From an uncultured Lysobacteraceae bacterium (lineage in GTDB: Bacteria; Pseudomonadota; Gammaproteobacteria; Xanthomonadales; Xanthomonadaceae): DNA of 7,515 nucleotides. The notes beneath the pieces were generated by a model, which was given only the letters and a program-made list of their open reading frames with translations, was not told where the DNA came from and did not search any database. Shown here piece by piece: positions 6,476 to 7,515 of the stretch (positions are counted from its first letter, which is position 1; every line of letters starts with the position of its first letter). The stretch lies in contig CAMLSB010000089.1 of assembly GCA_946482565.1 (NCBI GenBank), positions 1-7,515 of the forward strand. Reading direction: 5' to 3'. Made by a program: the position numbers and the translations under genes.

Positions 6476-6796
6476 GCCGCGGTCGTCTCGGGTCCAGACC
6501 GCCCCGTCCTCCACCTTGACCGGGAACCTGGCGACCGGGACGTGGGCGGGCGCGTTCAGCGCGCGGCCGTCGCGCACATCGAACTTCGAACCGTGCAGCA
6601 CGCATTCGATGGTGGCCTCCTCGCCGTCGTAGCAACCGGCGGAGAGTTCGAAGTCCTCGTGGCTGCACAGGTCCTCGACGGCGTAGTAGTCGCCGTCGTA
6701 ATTCACGACGAGGATGGCGGTCCCGCCGTCCCAGGCGACGGTCTTCTCGCCGGGCAGCAGTTCCGAGGTGGCGCAGACGCGGACCCAGTCACCCAT
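6473..6796 (-). CDS. Rieske-type [2Fe-2S] ferredoxin
   Basis: This 107-residue soluble protein is a single Rieske domain, like the ferredoxin components of ring-hydroxylating dioxygenases. Cluster ligands are C44-x-H46 (CSHEDFELSAG) and C65-x-x-H68 (CVLHGSKFDVRDG), with 18 residues between the two ligand pairs. The second cysteine pair that forms a disulfide in bc1-type Rieske proteins is absent, as expected for the ferredoxin class; C55 is an extra, non-ligand Cys. The protein has the family's full length. It should carry one electron per cluster, but no oxygenase or reductase gene is visible. Its place at the end of a sufS-GNAT group suggests a role in Fe-S assembly or redox supply, which is inference. 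Its ATG overlaps the GNAT stop in ATGGGTGA (8 bp), and GGAG lies 7 nt upstream of the ATG (6804-6807). Confidence 0.92.
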   Translation of the reverse strand: MGDWVRVCATSELLPGEKTVAWDGGTAILVVNYDGDYYAVEDLCSHEDFELSAGCYDGEEATIECVLHGSKFDVRDGRALNAPAHVPVARFPVKVEDGAVWTRDDRG

Positions 6797-7388
6797 GGTC
6801 GCGCTCCGGGGCCGAGTTCGGGTCCGCGCGCAACGGCTTTTCCAGGACTTCGAAGCGCAGGTCGTCGCGTTTCGGGATGCCGAAGCGCGGATCGACGGCG
6901 GGGAAGGCCTTCTTGATGCCGGTGCGGCGGTAGCCGCGGCGCTCGTACCAGGCGATGAGGTCTTCGCGCACGTCGATGACGGTCATGCGCATCACCGGCA
7001 GGCCCCAGTCGACGCGCGCGACGCGCTCGGCTTCGGCGAGCACCGCCTTGCCCACGCCGCCGCCCTGCAGCACGGGGCGCACGGCGAACATGCCGAAATA
7101 ACCCGCGCCGTCCTCGATCGCGACATGGGCGCAGGCGACGAGTTCACCGTCCTGCGAAGCGAGCAGCACGCGGCTGCGCTCACGCGCGATGTCCGCGAGC
7201 AGCACCTCGGGGGCGATGCGGTTGCCGTCGAGCAGGTCGGCCTCGGTGGTCCAGCCGGCGCGGCTGGCTTCACCGCGATAGGCGGAGGTGACGAGCACGA
7301 CGATCGCGTCGACGTCGGCGGCGGTGGCGTCGCGGAAGGCGAGTGCAGGCGTGGATGCGGATGCGGGCGCGACGTCGGCGGCGGTCAT
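6789..7388 (-). CDS. GNAT-family N-acetyltransferase
   Basis: This 199-residue protein has a GNAT fold that would use acetyl-CoA to acetylate an amine; the substrate cannot be predicted. The acceptor-side N-terminal helix region begins near residue 17 ([25 protein letters not shown]). Motif A, which binds the CoA pyrophosphate, is [17 protein letters not shown] at about 101-117 with the Q/RxxGxG loop seen as Q108-GGGVG. Motif B is seen as [14 protein letters not shown] at about 144-157. Residues 1-16 are Ala/Ser-rich and probably disordered. The ATG overlaps the SufS stop codon (ATGA, 7385-7388), and its own stop overlaps the Rieske ATG, so all three are probably translated in a coupled way. 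TAADV occurs twice near the N-terminus because of a 16-bp direct repeat. Confidence 0.9.
   Translation of the reverse strand: MTAADVAPASASTPALAFRDATAADVDAIVVLVTSAYRGEASRAGWTTEADLLDGNRIAPEVLLADIARERSRVLLASQDGELVACAHVAIEDGAGYFGMFAVRPVLQGGGVGKAVLAEAERVARVDWGLPVMRMTVIDVREDLIAWYERRGYRRTGIKKAFPAVDPRFGIPKRDDLRFEVLEKPLRADPNSAPERDHG
7310..7385. repeat. 16-bp direct repeat within the 5' end of the GNAT gene
   Basis: CGACGTCGGCGGCGGT occurs exactly at 7310-7325 and 7370-7385, 60 bp apart (20 codons), in the same reading frame. It encodes TAADV at residues 2-6 and 22-26. The sequence between the copies shows no wider duplication. Confidence 0.7.
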
Positions 7389-7515
7389 GCGAGCAGGGTC
7401 CGGACCTTGCGCAGCGCGGCGATGAATGCCTCCACTTCCTCGTGCGTGTTGTAGAAGGCGAGCGACGCGCGGCAGGTCGCCGGCACGCCGTAGAAGTGCA
7501 TCAGCGGATGCGCGC
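7385..7515 (-). CDS. sufS: SufS cysteine desulfurase, C-terminal end (N-terminus beyond window)
   Basis: Forty-two C-terminal residues of a PLP-dependent SufS-type cysteine desulfurase (class II NifS family) are visible; the enzyme supplies persulfide sulfur to the SUF Fe-S scaffold. The sequence [20 protein letters not shown] followed by [10 protein letters not shown] aligns closely with the end of E. coli SufS as I recall it (CAMPLM, VPAMCRASLAMYNTHEEV). On that alignment the codon cut by the right edge, of which only the last two bases GC are present, is that of the catalytic cysteine (TGC). The protein ends LRKVRTLLA. Its stop overlaps the GNAT ATG by 4 bp. The rest of a suf operon is expected further right, outside the window. 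Confidence 0.88.
   Translation of the reverse strand, partial: AHPLMHFYGVPATCRASLAFYNTHEEVEAFIAALRKVRTLLA

Noticed and set aside
1..7515. Search by eye for tRNA, rRNA, CRISPR arrays, insertion sequences, toxin-antitoxin pairs and phage genes
   Set aside because: No spaced repeats, terminal inverted repeats, transposase motifs or RNA-gene-like segments were seen; gaps between genes are short and explained by regulatory sites.

Overview
The window is about 70% G+C and densely coded. All gene families and the local gene order (a sufS / GNAT / Rieske group beside a Fiu-type receptor) fit a high-GC gammaproteobacterium, most likely of the Xanthomonadales (Lysobacter/Luteimonas-like). That placement is inferred from gene content and base composition, not from a search.

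Layout from left to right. (1) Positions 3-1289, minus strand: most of an M20-family metallopeptidase whose C-terminus runs off the left edge. (2) Positions 1290-1477: a divergent intergenic region with a putative minus-strand -10 element and three consecutive dyads. (3) Positions 1478-1843, plus: a small secreted ComEA-like helix-hairpin-helix DNA-binding protein, followed by a strong 14-bp-stem terminator. (4) Positions 1919-2536, plus: a stand-alone HutD/Ves-family cupin-like protein, possibly translated from a leaderless mRNA. (5) Positions 2575-6343, minus: a compact three-gene iron-acquisition operon, read as Fiu-like catecholate-siderophore TonB-dependent receptor, then a PiuC/YbiX-type Fe(II)/2-oxoglutarate dioxygenase, then a PepSY-associated membrane protein. 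A Fur-box-like site overlaps its promoter. (6) Positions 6473-7515, minus: the 3' end of a suf operon, read as the SufS C-terminus, a GNAT acetyltransferase and a Rieske [2Fe-2S] ferredoxin, joined by 4-bp and 8-bp start/stop overlaps and closed by a hairpin that includes the last stop codon.

The right two thirds therefore hold an iron-centred neighbourhood. One operon imports ferric siderophore and probably processes it. Directly upstream on the same strand is the end of an Fe-S cluster assembly operon. Only about 130 bp separate them, and that gap holds the suf-end hairpin, the Fur site and the receptor promoter.

I see no mobile element, RNA gene, CRISPR array or phage gene, and no clearly undescribed system. 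The less ordinary points are a 15-residue Gly/Pro-rich insertion and two altered GGE motifs in PiuC, the compact suf-end/Fur-box junction, the putative leaderless HutD start, and the stack of dyads upstream of comEA.
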